Assembly: GCA_015522695.1 (NCBI GenBank) | Contig: WALT01000001.1 | Span: forward strand, 1 to 58,529 | Direction: 5' to 3' | DNA: 58,529 bases | Origin: Nitrososphaerota archaeon | GTDB lineage: Archaea; Thermoproteota; Nitrososphaeria; Conexivisphaerales; Conexivisphaeraceae | Part shown: positions 25,583 to 34,359 of the stretch, piece after piece | How positions within the stretch are numbered: position 1 is the stretch's first letter | Layout: the number at the start of each line of letters is the position of its first letter | Notes under the pieces: model-generated | Database searches by the model: none | The model's input: only the letters and a program-made list of their open reading frames with translations | What the model was told of the DNA's origin: nothing | Program-made: the position numbers and the translations under genes

Positions 25583-25893
25583 TTGGATGGAAAACTGGGG
25601 TCGTACGACGTCGATCGGGATACCGACGGGGAGGTTGGAGCTTTGATGAAAGCTTATGGGTTCACCCGGATGATGTCCGGGATTATGTTTCTATTCTCAC
25701 CTCCGTTGCTCGTTCTCAACGCTATAGTGCATGAGGGCGAGGTCACGCCGACGCGGATAAAGGGGAAGCTGGACTCAGTTATAAGGGGGTCATGCGCGGT
25801 CTAAAGCTCCTCATGGACCTTGACCTGACCGAGGAGAAGCGCTTCGGCAGGATCCGCGTGTACAGGTTTAAGGAAGGCGCAATCGAAGATTAG
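25583..25893 (+). pseudogene. Winged-helix transcriptional regulator, frameshifted at a G-run
   Basis: From TTG 25583 (or ATG 25646) the frame gives MKAYGFTRMMSGIMFLFSPP and then LNAIVHEGEVTPTRIKGKLD, a helix-turn-helix-like region, before stopping at 25804. The other frame, from 25792 to 25893, gives MRGLKLLMDLDLTEEKRFGR followed by IRVYRF, the wing of an archaeal winged-helix domain. One extra G in the GGGGG at 25785-25789 would join them into a single protein of about 103 residues. It is therefore a recent pseudogene or a one-base sequence error. If intact it would be a small DNA-binding regulator; its target is unknown. Confidence 0.55.
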
Positions 25894-25940
25894 ATTATAG
25901 GATATCCGAGTTCATATTCATATCATGTATTGTGAAATCA

Positions 25941-26318
25941 CTAGATATACTTTTTTAGATACTTTTCGCTCCAGATCTTCGAATATTCCTCCATGTCCAT
26001 CCCCTCGAGACACTGTCTACAGATGCACGGTGCGGACACCTTCTCTATCGTACACTGAGGATAATATTCACATCCCTTACAAGCGATCTCCCTTCCACAA
26101 CCTATACATTCATGGACTATCTCAACAGGAGCACCCTTCAGGGCCCCTGAGATTATGTGCACTATCTTTTCTAGATCGGACTCAGGGGTGATCAAAAATC
26201 CCCTCTTGCTATCGTATTTCACCCCAGCCCTCATCAGGTCCCGGAAGGCACCGCCACCGAGCCTGGGTAGGCGTATCCACCTGTTTAGCTTGACCTCCAC
26301 TGCCATCCACATCATCAT
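25941..26318 (-). CDS. Cysteine-rich conserved archaeal protein, probable zinc binding
   Basis: The 125-residue protein starts with a basic half (RWIRLPRLGGGAFRDLMRAG, then KYDSKRGFLITPESDLEKI), suggestive of nucleic-acid contact. The C-terminal half has eight Cys: CIGCGREIACKGC, YYPQC and CICRQC, probably two metal sites. It is the last gene of the exosome-ECF cluster, starting one base before the end of ecfT, so probably co-transcribed. I recall similar small proteins of unknown function in TACK archaea but cannot name a family. A nucleic-acid or regulatory role is inference only. Confidence 0.6.
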   Translation of the reverse strand: MMMWMAVEVKLNRWIRLPRLGGGAFRDLMRAGVKYDSKRGFLITPESDLEKIVHIISGALKGAPVEIVHECIGCGREIACKGCEYYPQCTIEKVSAPCICRQCLEGMDMEEYSKIWSEKYLKKYI

Positions 26319-26319
26319 T

Positions 26320-27048
26320 TCAATAGATAAGTAAAAACGTTAACGCCGCGGTAGCTAGGACAACGATCACGATGCACGACCAGTCGTATTTCGAGAACTT
26401 GAGCTCGTAGATGGAAGTCGGTCTCTTAGAGACGCCATATCCTCTGACCTCGATGGCCTCGGCCAGATCATTGCTCCTCAACAGTGCGGTCACTATCATC
26501 GGCACGAGTATCGGTGATAGCTTCCTGAGCCTAGTTATGGGGTTCCCCTTCTCGAACTCCAGTCCCCTCGACCTCTGGGCGGCGATTATCTGCGATAGAT
26601 CCAGCATCAGGACCGGCACGAATCTAACGGCTGTGGTGAAGGCGAACACGACGTCCCTTGGAGCCCTCAACCATTTGAGCACCTGCTCTAGCTCGTCCGG
26701 AGACGTGGTCAGGAAGAAGACGGAAGTAGACGATACTATGCTCAGGAACCTCAAGCTCAACGTGAGGGAATATATCACGCTATATCCTATGGTTATATTG
26801 ATGACTAGTATGAACGCCACCAGGATCCCAGTCAGGATCTGGAGCTTGGCCAACCTCCTGAGTATCTTGCTCAATGTCCCCGCTAAGATGACGAGGGCGA
26901 GCACCAATACCACCTTGGGGAGATCGAGGAAGGCCAGCGAGAAAGCGAACAACATCAGCGCTATCAGCAGCCTACAACGGGGATCCAATCTGTGTATAGG
27001 GGAACTTGTAGGCCTGTACACTAGGGCCTCTGTGATTACATGGGCCAC
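26320..27048 (-). CDS. ecfT: ECF transporter transmembrane subunit EcfT (CbiQ-like)
   Basis: The 242-residue membrane protein has about 5 helices. Start segment PTSSPIHRLDPRCRLLIALM is followed by paired Ala/Arg/Gly coupling motifs, AAQRSRGLEFEKG and AIEVRGYG. These coupling helices connect the two ATPases to a substrate-binding S protein. It overlaps the upstream ATPase gene by 13 bases. The S component that decides the vitamin or metal substrate is not in the window, so this may be a shared (group II) module. Confidence 0.85.
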   Translation of the reverse strand: MAHVITEALVYRPTSSPIHRLDPRCRLLIALMLFAFSLAFLDLPKVVLVLALVILAGTLSKILRRLAKLQILTGILVAFILVINITIGYSVIYSLTLSLRFLSIVSSTSVFFLTTSPDELEQVLKWLRAPRDVVFAFTTAVRFVPVLMLDLSQIIAAQRSRGLEFEKGNPITRLRKLSPILVPMIVTALLRSNDLAEAIEVRGYGVSKRPTSIYELKFSKYDWSCIVIVVLATAALTFLLIY

Positions 27049-27857
27049 CCTTTAACCTCCAATATCCTCTTCGCAGCCTCACTCGGCGTCCTGGGCGGGT
27101 TTTTCCAACCGAGCTTTGCCGCCAGTTCGGCGAGCTGTGGCAGCCTCAAGCTCGCCTCGTGCAATATCTCCTCATCCGTGAACACGACGTCCACCTTGCC
27201 ATCCGCCAATATCCTTCCCTTGGAGAAGACAAGTATACGTGGATTTAAAGCCCATAGGAACTCCATGTCGTGACTTACCAAGATCGCCGTCTTCCCTCTC
27301 TGGGACCAGGAAACTATCAAGTCCAGCAACTGCCGCTTATTGTTCAGGTCCTGGCCCACGGTGGGCTCATCGAGGACCAGTATCTTTGGATCCCAAGCTA
27401 TAGCCGATGCTATACATAATCTCTTCTTTTCTCCCCCGCTGAGGCTAAGGGGAGGTTTTTCCCTGTATTGTAGGAGGCCGAAATCCTCAAGAACCCTCTC
27501 AGCCACCAGTCCAGGGTTCTCCACATCGAAGTTCTTTAACCCGAATAACACCTCCTCGGACACGGTCTCCGAGAACAGCTGATGGTGAGGGTTCTGAAAG
27601 ATTATGCCGACATCCCTCGACAGCCGTGCGACGCTCTCGTCCTTGGTATCGCGTCCAAGGACCTTCACGAGACCTTTGTCCGGTTTGAGGAGACCGTTTA
27701 TATGCTTGGCGAACGTAGTCTTGCCGGCTCCGTTAGGACCGACGACGCCCACGATCTCTCCCTTACCTATAGTTACCGTCACATCCTTGAGCGCATAATC
27801 TTGATGACTGCTATATCTATACCATACGTGATCGAACTCTATCGCGCTCAATATCAC
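27036..27857 (-). CDS. ecfA: ECF transporter ATPase EcfA (second)
   Basis: The 273-residue ABC ATPase has Walker A GPNGAGKTTFAKHINGL, Q-loop region GIIFQNPHHQLFSETVSEEV, signature LSLSGGEKKRLCIAS, Walker B ILVLDEPTVGQDL and switch VSHDMEF. The QNPHHQLF segment is characteristic of ECF/cobalt-type ATPases. It forms a heterodimer with the ATPase encoded just upstream, with which it overlaps by 4 bases. It powers uptake of a vitamin or transition metal through EcfT plus an S component. Confidence 0.87.
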   Translation of the reverse strand: MILSAIEFDHVWYRYSSHQDYALKDVTVTIGKGEIVGVVGPNGAGKTTFAKHINGLLKPDKGLVKVLGRDTKDESVARLSRDVGIIFQNPHHQLFSETVSEEVLFGLKNFDVENPGLVAERVLEDFGLLQYREKPPLSLSGGEKKRLCIASAIAWDPKILVLDEPTVGQDLNNKRQLLDLIVSWSQRGKTAILVSHDMEFLWALNPRILVFSKGRILADGKVDVVFTDEEILHEASLRLPQLAELAAKLGWKNPPRTPSEAAKRILEVKGWPM

Positions 27858-28759
27858 CGATCGACCGGGGATATCCTCTTGATGATTGAAACTAGCTCAT
27901 CGACCGTCATCGGCGGCTTCTCCATCTTTATCCCCCTCTTCGCGACCTCGTGATAGATGTCCACGACTGGTGGCACAGCTATACCCGCAGCCTTCAATCT
28001 ATTTATGTTGACCTCATTTTCGAACAATCGACGGGGCCTCCCGGATAGGACCACCCTTCCATCCTTGAGGGCTATGATGAAGTCGACCTTGGGTAACAGC
28101 AGCTCAAGCCTATGCTCGACCGCTATCACTGTCAAGTTCAGCATCTTACTTAAGCCCTCGACGAAGTCGAGTACGGTGGTCGCGGTGAGGGGATCTAGCA
28201 ATGATGTCGGTTCATCCAGGATCAGGATCTCGGGCTCGGATGCTAAAGCCCCAGCCACAGCTACCCGTTGCTTCTGGCCGTCGGAGAGCTCATAAGGGGC
28301 CTTATCCCTCAGGTCCTTTATCCCCGTCGTTTCGAGGGCCCATTCGACTCGCCTTTTTATCTCGGCGGGAGGCAGGCCCATGTTCTCCAGTGTGAAGGCG
28401 ACATCCCTCTCCACGCTGAACATGAAGATCTGATTCTCCGGGTTCTGGAAGACGTATCCCACATGTCTAGCGAGCTCGGATATCTGGGTCCCCCGCACAT
28501 CCTTACCCAGGACCACGACTTCACCCGAATATTCGCCCTCGTATACATGTGGTATCAAGCCGATCATGCTCCTCAATAACGTCGTCTTACCGCTACCCGT
28601 TGCCCCCGCAACCAGATAAAAGCCACCCCTCTCGAAACATAGATCGATATCCCTGAGGGCATCCTCGTCCGCATCCCTATATCTGAAGGTGAAATCCCTG
28701 AAGATGACCACGGGTTTCCCGCATCCCTGCCCAGATGTCAAATCCAAATTAGATGACAT
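27854..28759 (-). CDS. ecfA: ECF transporter ATPase EcfA' (first)
   Basis: The 301-residue ABC ATPase has Walker A GATGSGKTTLLRSMIGL, the ECF-type VGYVFQNPENQIFMFSVERD, a signature of LSDGQKQRVAVAGAL (Asp instead of the first Gly, a common EcfA' variant) and Walker B ILILDEPTSLLDPL. It overlaps the DHH gene by 11 bases upstream and the second ATPase by 4 bases downstream, so it belongs to the same transcription unit as the exosome genes. Confidence 0.87.
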   Translation of the reverse strand: MSSNLDLTSGQGCGKPVVIFRDFTFRYRDADEDALRDIDLCFERGGFYLVAGATGSGKTTLLRSMIGLIPHVYEGEYSGEVVVLGKDVRGTQISELARHVGYVFQNPENQIFMFSVERDVAFTLENMGLPPAEIKRRVEWALETTGIKDLRDKAPYELSDGQKQRVAVAGALASEPEILILDEPTSLLDPLTATTVLDFVEGLSKMLNLTVIAVEHRLELLLPKVDFIIALKDGRVVLSGRPRRLFENEVNINRLKAAGIAVPPVVDIYHEVAKRGIKMEKPPMTVDELVSIIKRISPVDR

Positions 28760-29759
28760 CTTCCAGGCGCTCGCCCAATGCTTCCCTCAGGACATCTAAT
28801 ATAACATCTATCGTCGTTCCTAGATCGGCGCTGACCTGGAATGCAGCTGCGTTCGCATGTCCACCCCCCGATCCATTGAGCCTTTCAGCTATCGTCTTGG
28901 CCAGGTCGCCGGTGTGTACGCCGGTCCTTTCATGGAAGAATGTGGACGACCTGAGGTTGCCCATCACCGACCTTTTCTTCTTGCCCACGGCTATCGCCAA
29001 GTCGGCCCCCAAACTCATTAACGCCTGTGCAACCGATGATTGATAGGAGTCCACCGTCGTGACGGCTATCACCCATTTCCCAACCTTCAATATCCTCATG
29101 CGTCGTGCACCCTTCATCTTGGCGATGATTTCGGAATAATCAGGGCGTTTTACCAACAGATCCCTCAACTCGGAAAGTTTTATGCCGCAGGTCTCGCAAA
29201 GCCTGTGAAGTACAGGTAGATCATCACACCCTATCATCTGTAGACCCTTCGTGTCGGCGAGGACCCCCATGATGAGCAGACAGGCCTCCTCATCCGTCAG
29301 GAGATCTTCCTCCATGAGCAGTTCTGCGACTATCTCCGCGGTCGACGATCTGTTCGGATATACCAGATAAGAATCCCCCGCGATCCCTTGTAGCCTGGCA
29401 TCGGGGGGATGGTGATCTATCACCAGAATCTTCGTCCCCTTGTGCTCTATGTAGTCGAGCAGACGTGGCTCTATCCTGTTCGCGCTACTATGGTCGAGAA
29501 ATATCATGAGATCCGGTTTTTTTTGAAGAAGTTCATCCATCTCAGTTAAATATCTTATCGAATATCGTTCAAGGATCTCCCGCGCCTTCTTGGATGGTCC
29601 CTCCGGTATGTACAACGAGAGCCTATCACGACGGCCGAGTTTTTCCGCAGCCAGTATTATGGCTGCGCTCGAGGTCGTCGCATCGACGTCCGCCAGCCTG
29701 TGTGCTACGATCGCGATCGTATCATGGCTTTCAAAGAGCTTCCCGATCCTTATCCTCAT
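28749..29759 (-). CDS. DHH-family phosphoesterase (NrnA/RecJ-like)
   Basis: The 336-residue protein has motif I AIVAHRLADVDATTSS, motif II LMIFLDHSS, the DHH motif in KILVIDHHPPDARL and the C-terminal DHHA1 domain with NGSGGGHANAAAFQ. These Mn-dependent enzymes hydrolyse phosphodiester or phosphomonoester bonds; archaeal relatives include nanoRNases, pAp phosphatases and RecJ-like exonucleases. Its size and architecture suggest degradation of very short RNA or nucleotides, which would complement the exosome encoded in the same cluster. That link is inference. Confidence 0.83.
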   Translation of the reverse strand: MRIRIGKLFESHDTIAIVAHRLADVDATTSSAAIILAAEKLGRRDRLSLYIPEGPSKKAREILERYSIRYLTEMDELLQKKPDLMIFLDHSSANRIEPRLLDYIEHKGTKILVIDHHPPDARLQGIAGDSYLVYPNRSSTAEIVAELLMEEDLLTDEEACLLIMGVLADTKGLQMIGCDDLPVLHRLCETCGIKLSELRDLLVKRPDYSEIIAKMKGARRMRILKVGKWVIAVTTVDSYQSSVAQALMSLGADLAIAVGKKKRSVMGNLRSSTFFHERTGVHTGDLAKTIAERLNGSGGGHANAAAFQVSADLGTTIDVILDVLREALGERLEDVI

Positions 29760-29774
29760 CTACCTTTCCTACCG

Positions 29775-30137
29775 CTAGCTGGCTTTCCTTCCTGCTTCGA
29801 GCACTTCCCTTATCTTCGTCTGAAGCTCTTGCAGGTTCTGTCTGAGCCTCTCCTCCTGTTTTGACAATATGTTGAGTCTGGTCTCAGCTAGCTCCTTTCT
29901 CTCCTTGAGCTCCTGTTCGAGCTTCTCCTTGTTGCTCCTCACGAGGATCGTACCTGCTTGTTTGAATATTTCAGCGCCATCCGGTGCGCCCTCAAGTTCC
30001 TCCAAGGCGTTTTTTATCTCGGTCAACTCCGCCTCTACTTGCTGTTTTTGAACGAGTACGGACTGTAGTGTAGCTTGAAGCTGCTCATATCTCGCTAGCT
30101 GTTCCTGAAGCCACGGGGGGACTTCGGCTGTGCTCAT
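29775..30137 (-). CDS. pfdB: Prefoldin beta subunit
   Basis: The 120-residue protein consists of two long coiled-coil helices (about 10-50 and 72-115) around a short hairpin with DGAEIFKQAGTILVRSNKEK, the conserved beta-prefoldin core. Six subunits (two alpha, four beta) form a jellyfish-shaped chaperone that passes nascent proteins to the thermosome. It overlaps the Pcc1 gene by 4 bases. The alpha subunit is not in this window. Confidence 0.9.
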   Translation of the reverse strand: MSTAEVPPWLQEQLARYEQLQATLQSVLVQKQQVEAELTEIKNALEELEGAPDGAEIFKQAGTILVRSNKEKLEQELKERKELAETRLNILSKQEERLRQNLQELQTKIREVLEAGRKAS

Positions 30138-30394
30138 GGTTCCACCATCAAGACACTCCTGTATGCTGTCCTTAAAAGTCTTAAAACGCTGGCGAGGAAT
30201 GCCCTCGCATCTCCGATGTTCAAGTTCGTGCCCTCGATCAGTAGCTCAGCCTTCGCACCATCTTCGATGAGGGAGACCCTGTACGGAAATCTATCATCGG
30301 TCGCGTCGGCCTTCAGCGCTTCGTAGATGGCGAGCAGGAGCTTGTGATCCCCATCGGAGATGCTGATTTTGACTGCTGCGGTGGCTGAACCCAT
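30134..30394 (-). CDS. pcc1: KEOPS complex Pcc1-like subunit
   Basis: The 86-residue protein has the Pcc1 fold: VKISISDGDHKLLLAIYEAL as beta1-alpha1, YRVSLIEDGAKAELLIEGT as a beta hairpin, and DARAFLASVLRLLRTAYRSV as the dimerisation helix. In archaea Pcc1 dimerises and bridges Kae1 complexes that make t6A on tRNA. It lies between ribosomal protein L37Ae and prefoldin beta, a placement commonly seen in archaeal exosome clusters. Confidence 0.85.
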   Translation of the reverse strand: MGSATAAVKISISDGDHKLLLAIYEALKADATDDRFPYRVSLIEDGAKAELLIEGTNLNIGDARAFLASVLRLLRTAYRSVLMVEP

Positions 30395-30406
30395 CAGGAC
30401 CGGGCT

Positions 30407-30616
30407 CTATGATATTGTATATGCTGCACCGGCGACCTTGTATCCACACTTCTCGCACTCCCATATCCCGATCGCCACCCTCTTGAACCTGTACGATCCA
30501 CACCTCGGGCACTGTCTCCTGGCCCTCAGTGTGGACAGCGCCTTGGTATAGCGTTTCCTGACCGAGGTACCATACTTCGGCCCCAATCCCTTCAGGGCTT
30601 TCCTCTTCCTTTTCAT
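30407..30616 (-). CDS. rpl37ae: 50S ribosomal protein L37Ae (eL43)
   Basis: The 69-residue basic protein has a C4 zinc ribbon: C36-C39 in QCPRCGSYRF and C54-C57 in WECEKCGYKVAGAAY. The N-terminus GLGPKYGTSVRKRY is the rRNA-binding tail. It overlaps the rrp42 stop by 4 bases, fitting translational coupling in the exosome operon. Confidence 0.93.
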   Translation of the reverse strand: MKRKRKALKGLGPKYGTSVRKRYTKALSTLRARRQCPRCGSYRFKRVAIGIWECEKCGYKVAGAAYTIS

Positions 30617-31434
30617 GGACTGATACTCCTCTTGACGATCTCCCGGATCTCCCGCGCCTTCCCATCGGCCTCTCCTATTAAGTTTACTATCTCATCCGGC
30701 GTCCAGCTCCCCGGCTCCCCCTTTTGAATGGCACATAGCGTGTTGTCTTCGGAGAACACGATCGTAAGCCTAGTATCTATCACAGCCTCCTCCTCCTCGG
30801 TCGGGTCGAAGACTATGTAGTCCCCTATCTTGGCGGCTGTTATCGAGATGGGTATCGTGGTTATCGGAAGCTGTACAATGTTACCGGTTGCCTTGACCGT
30901 CCCATCTCCATCGACCTCATACTCCGGTATCTTCGCGGTCGCTAACGCTGAGACCACAGCGTAAGAGGTCGCGTCGAATAGGTTGCCGTCGATGTTGAGG
31001 ACATCGACGTCGGCGAATATAGCGTATACCTGCTCTCCCGGCTTCACGGCCAGCTTGCTTAGGTCCACCATCCCCGATTCTCTGATCCCCCTGTCGACGA
31101 CCCTGGCCAATTCTATGGCGTTCTCATCAGGGGGGCCCGGCTCTATGTAGGGGGAGGCGAACGGGAGGAACTCCGTGTTGACTATGAGTATCCCCTTGTC
31201 CGGGGTATCCTTGAACGGCCTGTCCAGCTCTACCTTGACGCCGGCTATGACAGAAGTATCCCCTAGATCGACCTTGGCCGATCCCTCAGCCTTGTCGATC
31301 ACGTTAGTCTCTATCTTCACAGGCCGATAGTCGAGTAGTCCACGATCGTCAAGCCTGTGGCCCTTGGCCAGCAACGATAACAACCTCTCCTTCCTCAGAC
31401 GTTCGATGACGAAACTTCTCCTACTGAGCGACAT
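30613..31434 (-). CDS. rrp42: Exosome complex subunit Rrp42
   Basis: The 273-residue RNase PH fold protein has LLAKGHRLDDRGLLDYRPVK at the start and VDLGDTSVIAGVKVELDRPF, then DPTEEEEAVIDTRLTIVFSE. Rrp42 forms the hexameric exosome ring with Rrp41 and shapes the active site without being catalytic itself. It begins six bases after the rrp41 stop. The order Rrp4-Rrp41-Rrp42 is the standard archaeal superoperon. Confidence 0.92.
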   Translation of the reverse strand: MSLSRRSFVIERLRKERLLSLLAKGHRLDDRGLLDYRPVKIETNVIDKAEGSAKVDLGDTSVIAGVKVELDRPFKDTPDKGILIVNTEFLPFASPYIEPGPPDENAIELARVVDRGIRESGMVDLSKLAVKPGEQVYAIFADVDVLNIDGNLFDATSYAVVSALATAKIPEYEVDGDGTVKATGNIVQLPITTIPISITAAKIGDYIVFDPTEEEEAVIDTRLTIVFSEDNTLCAIQKGEPGSWTPDEIVNLIGEADGKAREIREIVKRSISP

Positions 31435-31440
31435 CCGATA

Positions 31441-32154
31441 TCACCTATCCTGTTTGAAGTAATAATCCTGAAGGGCACTCCGCTGTATGCCATAGATCTG
31501 CTCACAGCCATGGACCGCTAGATCTAGTGCTCGATCGAACTCCTCGTGCAAGAGCTTCCCGTCCATCTGCAACAATGTTATCCTATTGAGGTTTGGCATG
31601 TATGCCACCGGGAGATCGACCTCCCCCTCCTTATCCTCTTGATCGTTGAGATCGAGCACTATGTGGCCATCGATCTTTCCCACGGCGCAGCTGGCGACCA
31701 TGTCCCTCATCGGTATCCCTGCATTTGCCAGCGCCACGGAGGCCGCAGTTATGCTAGCTCCCCTTGAACCGCCATCCGACTCTAAAACCTCTATGAAGAT
31801 ATCGAGCGCCGTCCTCGGGTATTCCTCTATCATTATAGCGGCCTCCAAGGCCTCCCTTATCACCTTGGAGAGTTCTATTTCCCTTCTGGATGGTTGAGGC
31901 GATTTCCTCTCCTGGACTGAAAACGGCGACATGTGATATCTACACCTTATGAACATGCGGTCAGGAAGGGCTAGATGTCTTGGGTGGACCTCTTTAGGTC
32001 CATATACGGCGACGATTATCTTGTTCTTCCCATGCTCTATATATGCAGAGCCATCGGCGTTCTTGAGGACTCCCACCTCTATCTTGACCGGTCTCATCTC
32101 ATTCAACCCCCTACCATCTACCCTTCTTCCCTGTTCGTCGACGAGTTTACCCAA
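31441..32154 (-). CDS. rrp41: Exosome complex catalytic subunit Rrp41
   Basis: The 237-residue RNase PH fold protein has [20 protein letters not shown] and the RNA/phosphate-binding [13 protein letters not shown]. The metal-site acidic residues lie in the segment around [20 protein letters not shown]. It carries the phosphorolytic 3'-5' RNase activity of the archaeal exosome and also adds A-rich tails. It starts four bases after the end of rrp4. Confidence 0.93.
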   Translation of the reverse strand: MGKLVDEQGRRVDGRGLNEMRPVKIEVGVLKNADGSAYIEHGKNKIIVAVYGPKEVHPRHLALPDRMFIRCRYHMSPFSVQERKSPQPSRREIELSKVIREALEAAIMIEEYPRTALDIFIEVLESDGGSRGASITAASVALANAGIPMRDMVASCAVGKIDGHIVLDLNDQEDKEGEVDLPVAYMPNLNRITLLQMDGKLLHEEFDRALDLAVHGCEQIYGIQRSALQDYYFKQDR

Positions 32155-32158
32155 TACT

Positions 32159-32830
32159 CTACCCTCCCATGTCGAACATGCTCTTAATGCTTTTCGTCAG
32201 CACATCCGGTCTGTCCTCGGATTCCACCAGCCTTATAGCCCTGATCGCCAGCGATGTTCCTTCGGGCGAGCCCTCGATGACGATTACGCCGTTCATCCCC
32301 ACCGTCAACTTGCACCCTGTAGCCTCCTCTATCATTTTGTTCAATCTTTCCCGGCGATCTATGAGCCTGTAGATGCTCGATGGGGAAACCCGTACAAGCT
32401 CGCCATCGGATACCCGTCCTAGGCCAGGTCCCCTCAACGTCAACAATGGATCCCTGCTGAGATCGAAAGCCAAGACCCTGGCGACTATGGCATCGCCCAC
32501 TTCGAGCTTATTTTCTGCCATCTTCTCTAAAGATCCTTTCCTCAAGACTTCCTTGGCCAACAGATAGGCGTAGAATATCGAGTTTATATCGACGGTCCAT
32601 GAGAGGACGTTGTAGTCCACTATCACACCGACCACAGTGTCGCCCTGTCTAGGTATGTACTTCCCCTTAACCGGGACGACGTGCACACGATTATCCTCTA
32701 TCTCAGCTATCCCAACCTTCGTGGCCAATATCCTTTCTCCATCCCTATATGTGTTAGGCCCTGGAGAATAATCGCCCTCGGCCACCACATCTCCAGGGAT
32801 GACATATTTTCTCTTCTTCATGGATATCAC
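32159..32830 (-). CDS. rrp4: Exosome cap subunit Rrp4
   Basis: The 223-residue protein has an N-terminal domain ([20 protein letters not shown]), a central S1 domain ([20 protein letters not shown]) and a C-terminal KH domain with [16 protein letters not shown]. Rrp4 sits on top of the Rrp41/42 ring and feeds RNA substrates into the channel. The SBDS gene ends one base upstream of it. Confidence 0.92.
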   Translation of the reverse strand: MISMKKRKYVIPGDVVAEGDYSPGPNTYRDGERILATKVGIAEIEDNRVHVVPVKGKYIPRQGDTVVGVIVDYNVLSWTVDINSIFYAYLLAKEVLRKGSLEKMAENKLEVGDAIVARVLAFDLSRDPLLTLRGPGLGRVSDGELVRVSPSSIYRLIDRRERLNKMIEEATGCKLTVGMNGVIVIEGSPEGTSLAIRAIRLVESEDRPDVLTKSIKSMFDMGG

Positions 32831-32831
32831 C

Positions 32832-33527
32832 TCACTCCATCGGGGTTATCGTAGCCGTCCCCTTGGTCAGGGACTCGATCCTATCGACGAATTCGCTTTG
32901 AGAGGCTATCGGTATCCTCAGTTCAGCTACTAGGCCTCCGTCACCGCGCCACGTCTCCTTGAGTATCTCACCATATGCCTTCAGAACGCCATAGGACTTA
33001 GTGGAATACTGCACAGGTATCTCCACGCGGAGGTCGATCACACCGGTCTTCAAAGGCAGTATAGGTCTCAAGGCATCGACGACGCGTTTGATCTGTTCCT
33101 CCACAGGTTTAAATGGATCTATCGGTACCTTCACCTGCTTCAACGCCTGCTCGAGCCTGAGGGGCGGATGTGGTGTGTTGGTTTTTGGATCCACGAAATT
33201 TCTCGATAGATAATTTATGATCTGCTTTCGTTTGTCCTCGAGGAGTTGTTTCCTTTGCTCGGACGTCAGCTGCAACTCCCCTCTGTCCAGGATCTCCCTC
33301 GCTATCCTACCTCGATCGGTCGTTCCGAAGGCCCTTCTCAGCCTTTCCTCGGATGCCTTCTCACCCTTAGATGAATTCGTGTAGATGACGTCGATCGCGA
33401 GTATCTCGTCGATCGCGAGAGCCCTCCTACTGCTGGTCTTATACTGTAGAGCCTTGTCCGGCTTCACCAAGATCTCGAACTTTTCCCCTCTAACATCTAA
33501 CCTAGCTATTGTTAACTGTCCACTCAC
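32832..33527 (-). CDS. sdo1: Ribosome maturation protein SDO1/SBDS
   Basis: The 231-residue archaeal SBDS has the N-terminal FYSH domain with [20 protein letters not shown] and a [20 protein letters not shown] segment, a middle helical domain, and a C-terminal ferredoxin-like domain ending near [17 protein letters not shown]. In eukaryotes SBDS works with the EF-2-like GTPase EFL1 to release eIF6 from the 60S subunit; in archaea EF-2 itself may be the partner, notable given the unusual EF-2 here. Confidence 0.92.
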   Translation of the reverse strand: MSGQLTIARLDVRGEKFEILVKPDKALQYKTSSRRALAIDEILAIDVIYTNSSKGEKASEERLRRAFGTTDRGRIAREILDRGELQLTSEQRKQLLEDKRKQIINYLSRNFVDPKTNTPHPPLRLEQALKQVKVPIDPFKPVEEQIKRVVDALRPILPLKTGVIDLRVEIPVQYSTKSYGVLKAYGEILKETWRGDGGLVAELRIPIASQSEFVDRIESLTKGTATITPME

Positions 33528-33572
33528 GTAGTAACGTTCTAAAGCGTGGGATAATAACTCTTCCGCGGCTTA

Positions 33573-34289
33573 TCACTTTACCTTCTCTATGTAGGAGGTG
33601 ATCTCCTCCATGCTCAGCCTTCTCATCCGCCGCGTGCTCGCATCGATGACGGCTATCTTTATACTCTTGGGATCCACGATCTTCTTCTCCTCGATCTTCT
33701 TCGCCCCCTCCAAAAGCAGGAGTATGATCCCCTCCAGATTTAGGTCGTTGGAGTACTTACCTTCCAACAGTTCGTTCAGCTGATCGCTTCCTCCACCTAT
33801 CGCTATAGCCTCATATCTCAGATAGGTGCCACTGGGATCCGTCGTGAACACGCTCGGTCCCTTCTTATCCACACCGGCGACGATCAACGAGACGCCAAAC
33901 GGTCTTACCCCCGCGTACTGTGTGTATTGTTGTGCTAGATCGCCGACCCTCTTAGCTAAGGTCTCAACCTCGATCGGCTCATCATATAGAAGTCTGTGGT
34001 TCTGGGCTGCCACACGGGCGTGATCTATGAGGACCCTGGCATCGGGGACGTAGCCAGCCGCCACAGCCCCTACATGATCATCGACCTGGAATAGCTTCTG
34101 GCTCAACCCTGGACTCTGAAGCTTCCTCAACCTCTCCTCGGCGAAGAGGATCACACCATCGGTGGCCTTGGCACCTGCCGCCAGCGTTCCCCTACGTACC
34201 GTCTCTATCGCATACTCAACCTGATATAGCCTACCGTCGGGCGAGAATATCGTGAGGGCCCTATCGTAACCAGCTGAAGGAGCGAACAT
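33573..34289 (-). CDS. psmA: Proteasome alpha subunit
   Basis: The 238-residue protein begins with the alpha-type N-terminus GYDRALTIFSPDGRLYQVEY, followed by the body with YVPDARVLIDHARVAAQNHR and GGGSDQLNELLEGKYS. Seven alpha subunits form the outer rings of the 20S proteasome and gate access to the beta chamber. It is the first gene of the long minus-strand cluster, facing away from mtnA. No beta subunit is in the window. Confidence 0.94.
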   Translation of the reverse strand: MFAPSAGYDRALTIFSPDGRLYQVEYAIETVRRGTLAAGAKATDGVILFAEERLRKLQSPGLSQKLFQVDDHVGAVAAGYVPDARVLIDHARVAAQNHRLLYDEPIEVETLAKRVGDLAQQYTQYAGVRPFGVSLIVAGVDKKGPSVFTTDPSGTYLRYEAIAIGGGSDQLNELLEGKYSNDLNLEGIILLLLEGAKKIEEKKIVDPKSIKIAVIDASTRRMRRLSMEEITSYIEKVK

Positions 34290-34323
34290 ATCGTTCTAAC
34301 CTCGGGCTGGGCATGGCAATAAA

Positions 34324-34333
34324 TCTTTAAAGC
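34324..34333 (+). promoter_or_regulatory. TATA-like element before mtnA, in the psmA/mtnA divergent region
   Basis: TCTTTAAAGC is about 30 bases before the TTG start of mtnA. The 70-base gap must also hold the psmA promoter on minus. Confidence 0.4.
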
Positions 34334-34359
34334 CTTTACTCTCCATCGATCGACCTCGG

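Noticed and set aside
25414-25734. 106-codon plus-strand frame before the winged-helix gene
   Set aside because: It has no recognisable motif and a basic, uneven composition, and it overlaps the better-supported regulator frame.
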